From contig NC_087063.1 of the NCBI RefSeq assembly GCF_963678635.1, forward strand, positions 34,756,540 to 34,820,539: a stretch of DNA of 64,000 nt, in the 5' to 3' direction. Shown here piece by piece: positions 22,400 to 33,598 of this stretch. A model generated the notes under the pieces. It did not search any database. It was not told where the DNA came from and saw only the letters and a program-made list of their open reading frames with translations. Made by a program: the position numbers and the translations under genes. This DNA is from Symsagittifera roscoffensis (lineage: Eukaryota > Xenacoelomorpha > Acoela > Convolutidae). How positions within the stretch are numbered: the first letter of the stretch is position 1; every line of letters starts with the position of its first letter.

Positions 22400-23878
22400 T
22401 CTATCTATTATCTAATATTTTATATTTAAATGCGGGATTCACTCTCTCGCCATGTTTAAGCTTTTTCAACGTATTAGTTTTGTATGTTTAACAAATGAAT
22501 TTTTTCACGTTTCAGCTATATCGTATATTGCAATGGTTAAGGTTTTTTTTCGATTTTCCAGTGTTTAAATTCAGTGTTTATTTCGTCAAGTTTGAAATAA
22601 GCAACCTGAAAGTGGTATGTTGTCAGAGTTTTCCCAGGCTTTGCGATTCTGGCCTCCATATATGAATAACCAAATCCTTGTACTTTACGAGATAGGCAAT
22701 TTTCGAGATGTTTCAAAAATTTCTAAAAATAATTAAATTTAAAAAATTTCTCAATTTGTAAAATCCGTACCCTGTAGTTGGGTGCTGCCAGTTTACTCTC
22801 AGGGGTTGCGAGTCTTGCCTTTCATTATGGCTGCTCGAATCCTTGTAGTTTTCGAGATATGACGTTTTTTTTTCAAAATTTTTCAGAAAATTTAGACAGA
22901 AAATTTCACAAAACTTGAAATTGCCATCTCTGTAGTGAGGCTCTGTTAGGGTACTCTCAGGAGTTGCAATTTTTGCCTCCCAAAATGACTGCTCAAATCT
23001 TTGTAGTTTTCGAGATATGACGTTTTTTTTTATTTTCTCCGAAATTTTCAAAAAAACTTAAATGTCAAGTTCCAAAACTTTGAAGACATCAATCCTGTTA
23101 TTGGAATCTTTGAGAGTACTATCCGGGGTTTGCAAATCTTGCCTCTGAATGGGACTGCTCAAAATCTTGCAGTTTTCCAGATATTACGTTTTTTGTGATT
23201 TTTTTCAAAAAAATTTTCATGAAAATTAAGTTAATTTTTTTTTCAAATTTTGAAGTTTTTAACCCATAGTTGGGGGACTGTCAGAGTAATATCAGGGGTT
23301 GCAAATTCTGCTTACATTTAAGAATGCTCAAATCATTTTTGTTTAAGAGATAGACGATTTTTGTGATTTTTTAAAGAAATTTTCAGAAAACTCAAATTAC
23401 AAAATAATTCGTTGAAGTGAAATTTCCAAGACTGTAGTTGTGTACTTTCAAAGAATGCGAATATTCCCCTCAGAAAAGACTGCTCAAATTTTTGTAGTTT
23501 TCGAAATAAGAATTTTTTTAATGGTTTTCAAAAAAAAATACCTCTTTTAGTGAAACTTATCAAAATTTGAATTTCCTAACGTTGTAGTTGGGTACTGTAA
23601 GGGTACTCTCAGGAGTTGCAAATCTTGCGTCCAAATGCGACTGCTTAATTGCTATCAGTTTCCCAGATGTGACGTTTCTCAGTTCATTTTAAATTTTTCG
23701 AAGAACTTATATAAAACTTCACAAAATTCTATGGTTCTTCAAAGTTTGTTTAATAAACTTGAAAAAACATAGCAAAATTTTTAATTACGAACCCTGTAAT
23801 TGGGTGCTGTCAGAGTACACTCAAAGAATGGTGTTTTGAGTTGAAAATTTGAAGCACCGGAGGTGCGGTACACGCTAG
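22400..23878 (+). mobile_element. Non-autonomous Helitron 1 (1.48 kb)
   Basis: The 5' end tctatctattatctaatatt leads into tatatttaaatgcgggattc and ctctcgccatgtttaagc. The 3' end has a gcaccggaggtgc hairpin (5-bp stem, 3-nt loop) followed by ggtacacgctag, giving the CTAG form of the Helitron CTRR terminus. The base before the element is A (22399) and the base after it is T (23879), as in A^T insertion. There is no Rep-helicase frame. The interior is mostly a minisatellite. Confidence 0.85.
22620..23830 (+). repeat. ~160-bp tandem repeat inside Helitron 1
   Basis: The motif ctctcaggggttgcgantct followed by tgcctcc, a gactgctcaaatccttgtag block and ttttcgagatatgacgtttt recurs near 22628, 22797, 22957, 23123, 23289, 23448 and 23605. 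Units are separated by A/T-rich spacers. Open frames on the minus strand here follow the repeat period and are not genes. Confidence 0.8.
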
Positions 23879-24497
23879 TCTATCTATTATATATTTAAAT
23901 GCGGGCTTCACTATCTCGCCATGCTTAAGCTTTTTCAACGTATTATTTTTGCATGTTTAAGCTATATCGTATATTGCAATGGTTAAGAATTTTTTTTTCG
24001 ATTTTGCAATTTGATTTTAGTGGTTATTTTACGGAGTTTAAATTAAGCAGCCCAATATCGAATTAGGGGTTGCGAATTTGGCCTCCAATTTTGAATGCCC
24101 GAATCGTTTTAGTTAACGAGATAAGACGATTTTTGAAATTTTTCACAAAATCTGAAATTTCCAGCCCTTTAGTTGGGTACTGTCAGAGAACTATCAAGGA
24201 TTGCGAGTCTTGCCTCCAAATATGACTGCTCAAATCCCTCACTCAAATTCCTAACTCTATAGTAGGGTGCTCTCAGGGACTCTCAGTGGTTGCAAATCTG
24301 GCCTCCAAATTTCTCCAGAGGCCCATAAGTTTTCGAGATGACGCTTTTAAAATGGGAATTAAAAATTACCAACCCTCTGTAATAGGGTGCAGTCAGAGTA
24401 GAGTACACTTAAAGTTTGCAGATGTTGTTTCCAATATATGCGGTTTTTCTTGAGTTGTCGAAAAATTTCGAAGCACCGGAGGTGTGTTAAACGCTAG
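23879..24497 (+). mobile_element. Non-autonomous Helitron 2 (0.62 kb), abutting Helitron 1
   Basis: It begins at the base after the CTAG of Helitron 1 with tctatctattatatatttaa and atgcgggcttcactatctcg. It ends with gcaccggaggtgt and gttaaacgctag, followed by T. It holds about four diverged units of the same internal repeat found in Helitron 1. It is non-coding. Confidence 0.85.
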
Positions 24498-24704
24498 TTT
24501 AAATTTAAGTCAGCTCAAAAAGTGAATTTACACGCGTTATGACACCCACTAAATTTCATCATCACTTGATTGTAATCTTTGACTTTGACTTTAATGTTAG
24601 ATATCTGTTTTTTTTAATAGTATATGTTATTTGTTATATTAAACCGCATTTGGTGTACAAGTGTTAAGTGGATTTGCTTTCTTACTTCTCAAGTAACAAC
24701 TATC

Positions 24705-27700
24705 ATGTTTAGTGACTTGCATGTGAAGGTGATCAATGGAGCCGCAGCCGGTGTCTTAGGTGAGTATTTTTAGATTGCACCAAAGGGTTTCGAGCGCGTC
24801 TGAAATAATATTTTTTGGCGAAACCTCTTGGGAAGAATAGCTGGTAATAAGAGGTTATTGCGTTTCTCAGAATTCATATGCAGAGTATGGTTATTTACAT
24901 TGAAGTTTTACAGTTTTTGAATTGCGGATTTTCAAAAATTTTGCTAGTGCACCCAGAACAGTACATAAACCCTATTTTGCCAAAAAAAATTAGCGCATCG
25001 GGCAAATTTTTGAAAATTTTTTTTGTCAATGTCGTTTTTGGGCACTTTTTGGAAAATTTTGAAATGCGTTTTTTAACGCTCTCCTTCAAAATAAGCTTTA
25101 TTGGCGTCTTAAGAAAAATTTTAGGGTTGGTGTTTCGAAAATGGATGTGATCAAATAATACCCCCTCCCCCTTAAATCCGCCCCTGCTCCTATTAATCAA
25201 AAGAATGCAAATAAAGTTCAGCCTGGCAATAAATAGGTTTTAGTTTTTATGTCAGAATTTTTAACTGATCTTGTCTTAATTATTTGAGGTAAAAGATGGC
25301 GAATACGATTACCTGTAGTTTTTTTTGGATACCAGGGCGTTAATTGTATGCTAGTAGTCTGGGTTGGCCTAGCAATTCAAATCCTTTTACCAGACCTATT
25401 TTACCTCTTTACCCGTACCTTCCATCAGCACAAATGTGAATGAAGCTTAAGAAAGTGTGAAAATGCATTGGTGAAAGTTAAAAGGAAGACGCATGGTTGA
25501 CAATTCGGGAATGATATATCTTGTTCACACAAGTTATTACCCTTGTGGTAAGCAAGAGTATTGCAATAGGGTACTAGACATTTTTCCCGTAAATAACTTC
25601 CCACAGAATGGTCGATTTAAGTATCAGTGGTAAATTTCACTACTGCAGATTGCTGACAGGCTCAATTTCTTGAAAATTTAAATAAAACTACCACAATTTA
25701 GGTACTAATTAGGGGAAGTTCGTTTCAGGTAAAGCTTTTCTTTCAAAAAAAATTCTTGAAAAAGATTTTTTTTTCGCATTCGTGGTTTTCGTCCTAGTTT
25801 TTGTCGGCTCATTTTCTCTTTTTTTAATGCAGTTTGTATTATCTGGTACGTTTTTTGTACCTACGTTCCAAAGCACAGGCTTTTTTTTAACTAAAATTGA
25901 AAGTTCTGCAATTTGTGATATTTTTTTCCCTTTGACGGTTTTGGCTGACATTATTTTAGCTTAGTCAAATTATGTTGCGTAGTTTTGACGGTAAAGTATA
26001 TCTTAATGCTTTTGTGTTTCGTAAAAAATTTTAAAACTTAATAGCTCAAAATTTTTTTATGACAACCATTTTTTCGGCTAATTTCTTCTCTTCATTCTGT
26101 TCTTTTTGCAAATCTTTTCAGTAATATTGATCCTTAACATCTTCTCAATTGGCCTCGCGTTTCGACCGGGCCTTGTTTTTTGTTTAGTTTGTATGCAATT
26201 GACAAAAAAAATTGGTTAAAATTGAATTGTCGGATTTACTTGCGTTATTCTGCTCAAATTTTGTCTGCTAAGTTTCCTTTATCTAGGTTTTGTTTGAGCT
26301 GTAAGCAACTTTCAATGCAACTGCAAGTGCAGTGGGGAACTTAAACGATTTAAAAAAGGTCGTAAAATCATTTTTGTATGGCTCAACTGGTGTCTGCTCA
26401 AAGGTTGTCGTCTTATTTTCTACATTGCCGTTTTTTGTGTGCAAAGCAACTTTCATTTTAATTGCAAGTGCAAGTATTGTTTATTGTAGTTTTAGGTGGG
26501 CCTTAAGTTTTGTTCCGTTGCTAATTTAATATTCAAATTTCTAAGATTTTTGACTGGAATGAGTTTTAATTGAGAAATATCGAGAAATTTAAAATTTTAA
26601 TAGACCTTGTTTTTTATTTTTCGTAACTTTTTTCTCTTTTATTACTTATGTTTTTCATGTGTTTGTTGCATCGCAAGTGGAAGCTGTGTAAAATATTGGT
26701 TTCTTCTGTTTTTTTGGACATAAAACGCAGTTTTGGGTGACCCTGTATTCTTATTTAATCCAAGTGTTTAGCGTCTGCTGATGAAGTGATCGGTCCGATT
26801 TTCAATGCCTTAGTGTGTTGAATAGGCGTGGCGACTACTTTTCCTCTGGATCTGGTGAAGACCAACCTGCAATTGCATCCTACCTCCTATCAGGGTATCC
26901 GAGACTGCTTCCGCAAAATTTACTCCTCGGGAGGACTCGTATCTTTCTACAGGGGTATGTGAAACAAATAACTCCAAAATAAATCAGGAACTAGTTTTCA
27001 GAGCGTATTTTCCAAAAATTTATGATCATCTTAACATTTTTGTCTATCGAATGCAAAATGCGATCCTTTCGTAGTAATTTTTTTGTGTAATGTTAATTGT
27101 GACATAGTTTATTGTACACCATCGCCTACGGCATATTCTTTGTATGATCTAACTTAATTTGGTTTCAGGTATTAAGCCGAATCTTTTGCTCATTTCTCCC
27201 GAGAAAGCGATCAAATTATCTTGCAATGACATTTTCAGGAAACAGCTTCTTGGCAATCGGTGAGTTTAATTTGCAAATGATTGATCTAATCAATCTAATT
27301 TATTGTGTGTGTGTGCGGGGAGATGAGTTGAATCTATATGTTAATATGGGCTAGGTTGTGGTATTTTGCATATTTAGCGCATATGTTATGAGTTGTTCTG
27401 CTCTGCTAAATTTTAGAAAAAAAGCGCCTTTATAAAAAAATATACAGAAGTATGGCTTCATTATGCAAAAAAATGCATCAACGAAATTTTATCAAGCTTT
27501 AGGCATTTTATACTAAAATTAAAATTCCTTGCAATGTGTTCTGCTTTTGTGCAAATAATTTGTTCCAAGAAGTTTTGCCGACTTCTTTTTAATGACATTA
27601 TAAATGCAAGTACATATGCCAGTACGTGTGGTCACCCTGTATTCTTATTGAATCCAAGTGTACGGAAAAATTCTGATGCAGAAAGTTATGCAGAACTTTG

Positions 27701-30700
27701 ATTTTTTTTTGAAAAATATTAATTAAGTTGCTGTTTTACACTTAATTTTACGCTGTAATTCGGACTTAATTTTACGCTGTAATTCCGTGAAGCTTATCGT
27801 GTTGCTTCTGTGGTTACACTTTTCTAACCATATGTTGCCTGTTTTTTGACAATTTGATTTTCCTACAAGATGGTTTTCTTTAAACTAAATGATAGAAATA
27901 TAGCACTTTTCACTATTATATTTAATACTTTCCAGTTATGTCAAATCGTGAGTAATGTCAAATTCTTCTCTTTTCTTCTGAGTGAGGGAAGGTTTTTATC
28001 TCCGAATGACAAAAATGTTCTCCTTAATAATCAACTGATCTCTTCAATATAACTTTTAAATTGTTCTTAAGAGTCTAACCGTCGAATCCGTTTGGAAAAC
28101 GTCTTCCGCAGGTGTAATAGTCTAACCGTCGATTCCGTTTAGAAAACGTCTTCCACTGGTGTACGAGTGCATAGCGGGCGGCGGCGCTGGACTTTGTCAA
28201 GGTGTCATCACAACTCCGATGGAGCTCTTGAAAATCAGAGGTCAGGCTAGATTGGCAGTGGCTGCATCTTTGACCAACACGGCAGCTCCCTCAGCGAATC
28301 TCAACTCGAAACCAAATCAGTCTTCCTATGCTAATGTAAAACAGACCTCAAATTTGTCAACTAAGGTAGAAAGTGGAGCTTCTCAGAAACCAAGCGAATC
28401 GACCATTTTCAAAGAGTGTGTAAAAATAGTAAAAAATGAGGGCTTTAGAGGCATTTATAAAGGTGCGGGTCCGACCTTGATGCGAGATATTCCGTTTTCG
28501 ATGTGCTATTTTCCGATGTTTGCGCACTTGAATCATGCCAATTTGAATGCAGACGGCACCTCGAAGCCACTGTGGTCTCTGGTATCAGGAGTGGGCGCGG
28601 GCGCCTTCTCCGCTTGGATCGTGACACCACTTGACTGTTAGTGGTTTGTTGTTAAGAGTCATGAACGTAGTGAATACTCTTAAATAGGTCTCAGTGATTT
28701 TTTTCGTTGGTTTTTTTTCAAGAAAAAGTCATAAAATTTGTTCTCGGTCAAGTTCGATTTCCTTTTTTAAATTCATTTCATTTCCTTTGTTAAAACGAAG
28801 GCAAATTCCACTATGGGACAGCAAAGGTTAAATGATCACCAAAAATATGATCGACTTCTAGTTTCGAAAGTGGTATTTAATTTTCAGACTTCCAAACGGA
28901 ATGAAAAATTTACCGATTGACCCAGTTTTCTTGAATTGGGTTAATTTATCTATAAGTGTCAATCAAAACTTTTCTGAAATCCAAAGAGCTTTAAGACCAA
29001 TATTTTTCTTTGAAGTTCAAAAGTTGTTCTTTCAAAAATAGGTTTTTCTGTTTGTTTTCTGTTTACTTGCGTTCATTGACTCTTTTCCAACTGTTTGATG
29101 GCTATGTTTGATTTTTGAGCGTTAATGAACAAAAATTTTACAGCTATTTAGGGTGTGTGGTTTTTTAAGGAAAAAACTGTTCAAGCGTAAGTTTCATTTT
29201 TCATTGTAAGATTTTGAAGTTCGATTCAATATCATTTGCTTAAAGTGGGGCATAAAACGTTAATTAATTTAAGGTTCCTAAAGATGTTGTAATTTCAGAA
29301 TTCCCGGCCGCATAAAAACTTACTTTTTGACCCAGTTTCTCTAATTAGTTAAGCTTGATGAAAAAGTTGTCAATTTAACGAAATTAATGACAATCAAATT
29401 GCTTTGTCATCATTTATTTTTTCTCCGAAATTGAAAGTTAGAAAGAGAATTCATCTTATTTTTTTGGTTTCCTTGTTCACTGATCCTTTGCCACCTGTCT
29501 GCTGGCTACGTTTTTTGAAATTCGTGTGATATCTAAAGGTAGCTAATAGTAGGCTTGTCGAGGATTTACGAAATTTCAGAGGTTATTTTAGTGGAATATT
29601 ATTCCTTCGTTTCGATATACTTATTCAAGCTTAAGTTTGGTCGAAGGTGTGTTTACTCATCAAGTTTTTTGTTTAGATGTGAAAACTCAAATTCAATCTC
29701 CGACAGCAAAAGAAGGCCTAAAGATTCATACACTTATTGTGTAAGTATGTTCGATCAACTTTTATTGTTCCGACTCTTGAAAATGATGAAGATAATTGTC
29801 ATAGGGTGCTTAAGATCAATGAATGTTGTGAAAACGCTTCTATAGGTCTTGCAGATTTTTTTTTTCAGGAATAGTCTTAATTAACTACAGATTTATAACT
29901 AAGATAACTACGATAACTAAGAATAACTAGAGTTTTATGCATTTATTAATGCACTGATGCATATATGCACTTTTTCTTTTGAGTTCAATTGAAATTCATC
30001 TGCTGATAGTGACGTAAATAGCACTTTCCAAAATTTAACGTCGAAATGGCGCGAAAAAACGAACGTGGAATTTAATTTCTAAAAAAACTCCTATCCAGCA
30101 GAAGAAAAACTCTACCTATTGATCCAGTTTTCTCTAGTTGGGTTCATGTTATCATAAAAGCGCCAATCATAAATTGTTCAAGAAATTCAAAGAGCTTAAA
30201 TGGTATCTATTTTTTTGTGAAATTCGAAAGTTAAGATTTTTTCAAGACAGTTAGTGTTTGTTTGTTACTTGCGTTCATTACTCTTTTTTGCCAGTGTCAA
30301 TGAAAGTCGGTTTACATTTTAACATACGTCAAATTTTGAGCGAGTAGGTCTTGTTAAAGAAAATCTTTATTTAAGAACTAAAAACTTATTGATTCGAACA
30401 ATTTTTTAAAAATTTTCTTAGTGTCAATGAAAGTCGGTTTATTTTTTAACAGACGTCTAATTTTGAGCAAGTAGGTGTTGTTAAATAAACTCTTTATGTA
30501 AGAACTAAAAACTTAGTTTACCTCTGGATGTTTTGGAAGCTTCATTTGGAGCTTCCTTAGCAATAAAATGTTTTTCAAAATCAAAAAGTTAATCTGCAAA
30601 AGATTAAGATAAAACTTTGGCACTTTTTCTCTGAATTTTTCCCTTATTTAAGATCGATGAGTGTAATAAATACTCTCACTCGTGTTGGTTTTTAAGAGTA

Positions 30701-31470
30701 CTGAACTTAGTGAGTACTCTTATATAGGTCTTGCTGATTTTTTATGTTTTTTTTTTCAGGAAAAACTCAAAATTTGTTCACGCTCATTTTTGGTTTTTCG
30801 CTGTTTGACTTGTGATTTTTTTCAAGCTCAGTGCATTTTATTTTAAAAATGAAGGCAAACTCCACTATCAAACAGCAAAAGCTTAATGGAGACGAAAAAC
30901 GTGATCGGCTTCTAATTTCGAAAATGGAAGTTAATTATTAGATTTCCGAGCGAAATAAAAATTTTGCCTATTGATGGGGTAGATTTTTCAAAAAAAAAAA
31001 TGTTCATCATAATCAAATTCAAAGAGCTTTTAGTTCATCTACTTTTTTTCTTCGAAATTCAAATGTTGAAGTTTTTGAAAAAAAACAAGTCAGTTTTTTT
31101 TTCAGTTTCCTTGCGTTCATTACACTTTTCTACCTGTCAGTTGGCTATATTTTAAGGATTTACATTTTTCTTTGAAATTATTTGACAAATTTAACTTCCT
31201 TACTTTTTGTATCTAACTTCTCGAGGAATGAAAAGTCTGGAAAAGTCGGAAATCAGTTTGGCAGGTTAGACAGTCCCGAGTTGGTGATATGTTGGTGCCT
31301 TTTTTGGTTTCAGAGATACAATAAGCAAACAGGGTCCAAGAGGACTGTTCACAGGCGCACTTCCAAGAGTCATGGTGGTGGCCCCATTGTTTGGAGTCGC
31401 ACAAGCCACCTACTACATTGGGTTGGGCGAGAGAATTTTGGGACGCCAGGACTGGGACAAACCTATCTAG
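24705..31470 (+). CDS. SLC25A22: Mitochondrial carrier, glutamate-carrier type (SLC25A18/A22-like)
   Basis: Six exons join in phase into 329 residues: 24705-24759, 26826-26954, 27169-27259, 28143-28636, 29677-29740 and 31314-31470 (TAG). All five introns are GT-AG. The family is an inner-membrane solute carrier; the closest members import glutamate with protons. The three repeats carry PLDLVKT (25-31), PMELLKI (117-123, the degenerate second motif usual in this branch) and PLDYVKT (254-260). KPNLLLISPEKAIKL matches the glutamate-carrier signature, as do the NEGFRGIYKG and LFTGALPRVMVVAPLFG segments. A Ser/Asn/Thr-rich insert of about 50 residues follows the second motif, where vertebrate glutamate carriers also have a linker. 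The final QDWDKPI tail is short. Subtype is inferred from sequence and transport is untested. Introns 1, 4 and 5 contain mobile elements; the exon 4 acceptor is duplicated. A 5' non-coding exon could lie further upstream. Confidence 0.93.
24895..25195 (-). mobile_element. Possible degenerate DNA-transposon fragment in carrier intron 1
   Basis: Read on the minus strand, 25188 downward begins caggggcggatttaaggggg, which resembles the cagggcggat-type inverted termini common in non-autonomous hAT-like elements. A low-complexity run of aaaattt and ccca-type words follows. I could not find the partner terminus or a target duplication, so this is only a hint. Confidence 0.3.
28072..28165 (+). repeat. 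47-bp tandem duplication spanning the exon 4 splice acceptor
   Basis: Two adjacent 47-bp copies begin agtctaaccgtcga at 28072 and 28119. The second contains the functional junction ccgtttag|aaaacgtcttcc used to start exon 4. The first reads ccgtttggaaaacgtcttcc, so its acceptor AG has become GG. Copy 1 also holds a cgcag that could act as a cryptic acceptor, but it would place gtgtaatag in the message. Confidence 0.88.
28654..29096 (+). repeat. Dispersed repeat family M, copy in carrier intron 4
   Basis: It runs from taagagtcatgaacgtagtg to cgttcattgactcttttcca, with inverted ends. The interior has tcctttgttaaaacgaaggc, tatgggacagcaaagg, and the ttgacccagttttcttgaat block. It starts 18 bp after the exon 4 donor, so the insertion lies very close to the splice site. 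Confidence 0.75.
29281..29510 (+). repeat. Family M, 5'-truncated fragment in carrier intron 4
   Basis: It retains only the 3' half: a tgacccagtttctctaatta block, ttttttctccgaaattgaaag, and an end ttgttcactgatcctttgcc followed by acctgtctgctggctacg. It is diverged and lies just upstream of exon 5. Confidence 0.5.
29811..30292 (+). repeat. Dispersed repeat family M, copy in carrier intron 5
   Basis: It starts aagatcaatgaatgttgtga, followed by acgcttctataggtcttgca, and ends tgcgttcattactctttttt. It shares a tgatccagttttctctagtt block with the 20998 copy and, like it, carries a short tgcacttt/gcattt-rich insert after the start. An internal cactttccaaaatttaac replaces the gaaggcaaa block of other copies. 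Confidence 0.7.
30697..31135 (+). repeat. Dispersed repeat family M, second copy in carrier intron 5
   Basis: It starts taagagtactgaacttagtg and ends tgcgttcattacacttttct. It contains aatgaaggcaaactccacta, tcaaacagcaaaagc, and gtgatcggcttctaatttcg. It lies about 180 bp before the last coding exon. Confidence 0.7.
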
Positions 31471-32630
31471 GGAGGAGGGAAACCCTGCCACCTCTTTTAA
31501 AACTGACAGTCAACACTTGATCTGTATTGTTGTTTAGATTTAGAAATAACTTAGCACTGTGAGAAACACTGTCAAACAATTGTGCCATGAATTGACCTCA
31601 GCCAAAAACTGACCACGATAAAAGCTTTAAGAAATGACCAAACTTCTTATCCACAATTAAAAGAATAAAATTTAGAAAAATCTTGTTATATTTGGTAGTC
31701 GATGTAAATCGCATCAAACATTTTCCATATTTATGCATTCCACGTTCATTGCCTTGCAATTTATAGCTGCTAGATACGGGTTGTGATTTGTAAATTTAGA
31801 GCTGTAAGTTCGGAAATGTTTTCTCGCCAATTGTCTTAGCTTGTAGGATAGTAAATTGTTCTCAATGGCATTAATTATATCTAATGTAAAAAAAATTGAA
31901 GGAGTTGAATTGAATTTGATCTCCTGTATCGTTAGTTTAACATAAGCAAATCTTACCGAGTGACGTTATGAGTAACTAAAGGAACTACGAAAAAATGATA
32001 GTAATGTGATATTTCTGTCTTCATGAAAGGGGCTTTTTAGTCTCAAGACGTTTCTTTCAAAGCTTCTTACATAGATGGGCATATTGTAAGTAAGGATGGG
32101 CAACTAACAACAACAATGTTGAAAGTAGCAAAGAAGTTCCGACAGCAATTTTTTCAAAATAAAATTGATTAAAAAAACTACAAAAAGTTGCAGTAAACAC
32201 GCTTACTCAAGCTGCATAAACTAAACTAGTTTTAACGTATATATTGATTGGTTAGACCTAAATACCAATGTTATTGCAGGACGTGAAAGAAACTTCTTCA
32301 TCTCTTTGTGGAGAGAAAACGGCATTTATTTATTGACTTTTTTTAACCTTTACAGTATTTAAATTTTTGAAAGACTAGACAATTTTTAAATTCATATTCT
32401 GAAAAAGCCTCCTACGTCATTAATTATCAATGCTTAAAAGCCTCATTGTGAGCGTAATGTTACACGATCAGTCCAAGTTTTCGAACGCTAGTCGCAATTT
32501 TTTGAGCTAAATTTTGTTGAAATAGTTTTCTAGAGAACTTTCATAGCAGTTCGATTATCTCTACTCTCTGAGATCAAACAAAAAAGTTCTCTGCATTTTT
32601 GAATTCACTGAATTAATCCAAGAATTTTGA
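31471..32630. other. Carrier 3' region and intergenic stretch
   Basis: This region follows the carrier stop codon. Its first 200 bp are the likely 3' untranslated region, with an AATAAA at 31664. The rest is A/T-rich, and I see no gene and no repeat shared with other parts of the window. Confidence 0.5.
31664..31669 (+). terminator. Candidate polyadenylation signal of the carrier gene
   Basis: This is the first AATAAA downstream of the TAG at 31468, about 195 bases into the presumed 3' untranslated region. The hexamer is common by chance in such A/T-rich DNA. Confidence 0.4.
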
Positions 32631-33232
32631 ATATTTATTCAGCAATACCCCTATATTGCCATGTAAATCCATGCAAAGGAGCCACATAGTTTAACTATGT
32701 CTTTCTTTCATTTATTTATTGTGATAAAACTGGATTTTTTTACGTCCACTCAGGCACTAATAAAAATTGAGTTATATTATACATTTCTCGTTTCCATGCA
32801 ACTTCAGGTGCGGAAACGATTCACTATATGCAGATAGGCGAGACTGCAATTCGCAAAACAAGTGAGAGTACTGCAAACTGGCTCTCAAAACGGCAAAAAA
32901 AGGAAAATGTATGAAAACTCAAATATATGCATTAAAAAACATTTTCGAGTTTTCATGCATTTTCCTTTTTTTGCCGTTTTAGAGCCAGTTTGTAGTTCTC
33001 TCACTTGTTTTGCGAAATGCAGTCTCGCCTATCTGCATATAATGAGTCTTTTTTGCACCTGAAGTTGCATGGAAACGAGAACTGTATAATAGAACTCAGT
33101 TTTTAGTGCCTGAGTGGACGTTGAAAAATCCAGTTTTATCACTAAATAAATGAAAGAAAACCATAGTTAAAATATGTGGCTCCTTTGCATGAATTTACAT
33201 GGCAATATATGGGTATTGTTGAATAAATGTTC
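32631..33232. repeat. Long foldback (inverted repeat), arms ~290 bp
   Basis: The two halves are inverted copies around a centre near 32933. Left-arm blocks such as cagcaatacccctatattgc, catgcaacttcaggtgc, cagataggcgagactgca, acaagtgagagtactgca and cggcaaaaaaaggaaaatg have their complements in reverse order up to atatgggtattgttgaataa. The loop is only about 15-25 bp. A transcript of either strand would fold into one long hairpin. Open frames here follow the symmetry and are not genes. Confidence 0.93.
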
Positions 33233-33242
33233 CGTGTCTGTA

Positions 33243-33598
33243 CAAAACGGTCCCATACAAAAAGTCCAATACAAAACAGTCCGGAAAAGTATGAAAATGA
33301 ACGAACAAAAACAGTCCGATACAAAACAGTCACAAGTAATAATTGTTTTAATAAGCCGGCAGGCCGAGAAGTGTCCTTTGTTCAACAAACAAAGAACAAA
33401 ATAGTGAATGCCGCAGTCGCGCCAGCGAGCTTGCCAACAGAGGGTAGGACTTAATACGAAATTTAGATCTTGTTGTCGCCGCGAAGCGCGCCCACCAGCG
33501 GCCTTAAACCGGACTGTTTTGTAATGGACTGTTTTTTCCTTCATTACATGATTTCTTGGACTATTTTGTATTGGACTGTTTTCTATGGGACTGTTTAG
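33243..33598. mobile_element. TA-flanked inverted-repeat element (356 bp)
   Basis: TA dinucleotides flank both ends (33241-33242 and 33599-33600). The left end caaaacggtcccatacaaaa is the inverted counterpart of the right end, ttttctatgggactgtttag. Each arm repeats a cagtccaatacaaaa-type motif several times over about 95 bp. The core is noticeably GC-rich (gccgcagtcgcgccagcgag and cgccgcgaagcgcgccc), unlike its surroundings. TA target sites fit Tc1/mariner-type insertion, but no transposase is present. It abuts the foldback at 32631-33232. Confidence 0.72.

Noticed and set aside
22713-23051. 112-codon minus-strand frame with an internally repeated product
   Set aside because: It is the translation of the ~160-bp minisatellite inside Helitron 1.
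28637-28641. Ending the carrier at the TAG right after PLDC (28639-28641)
   Set aside because: It would truncate the third carrier repeat. A good donor (t|gttagt) lies there, and exons 5 and 6 continue the third repeat in phase.
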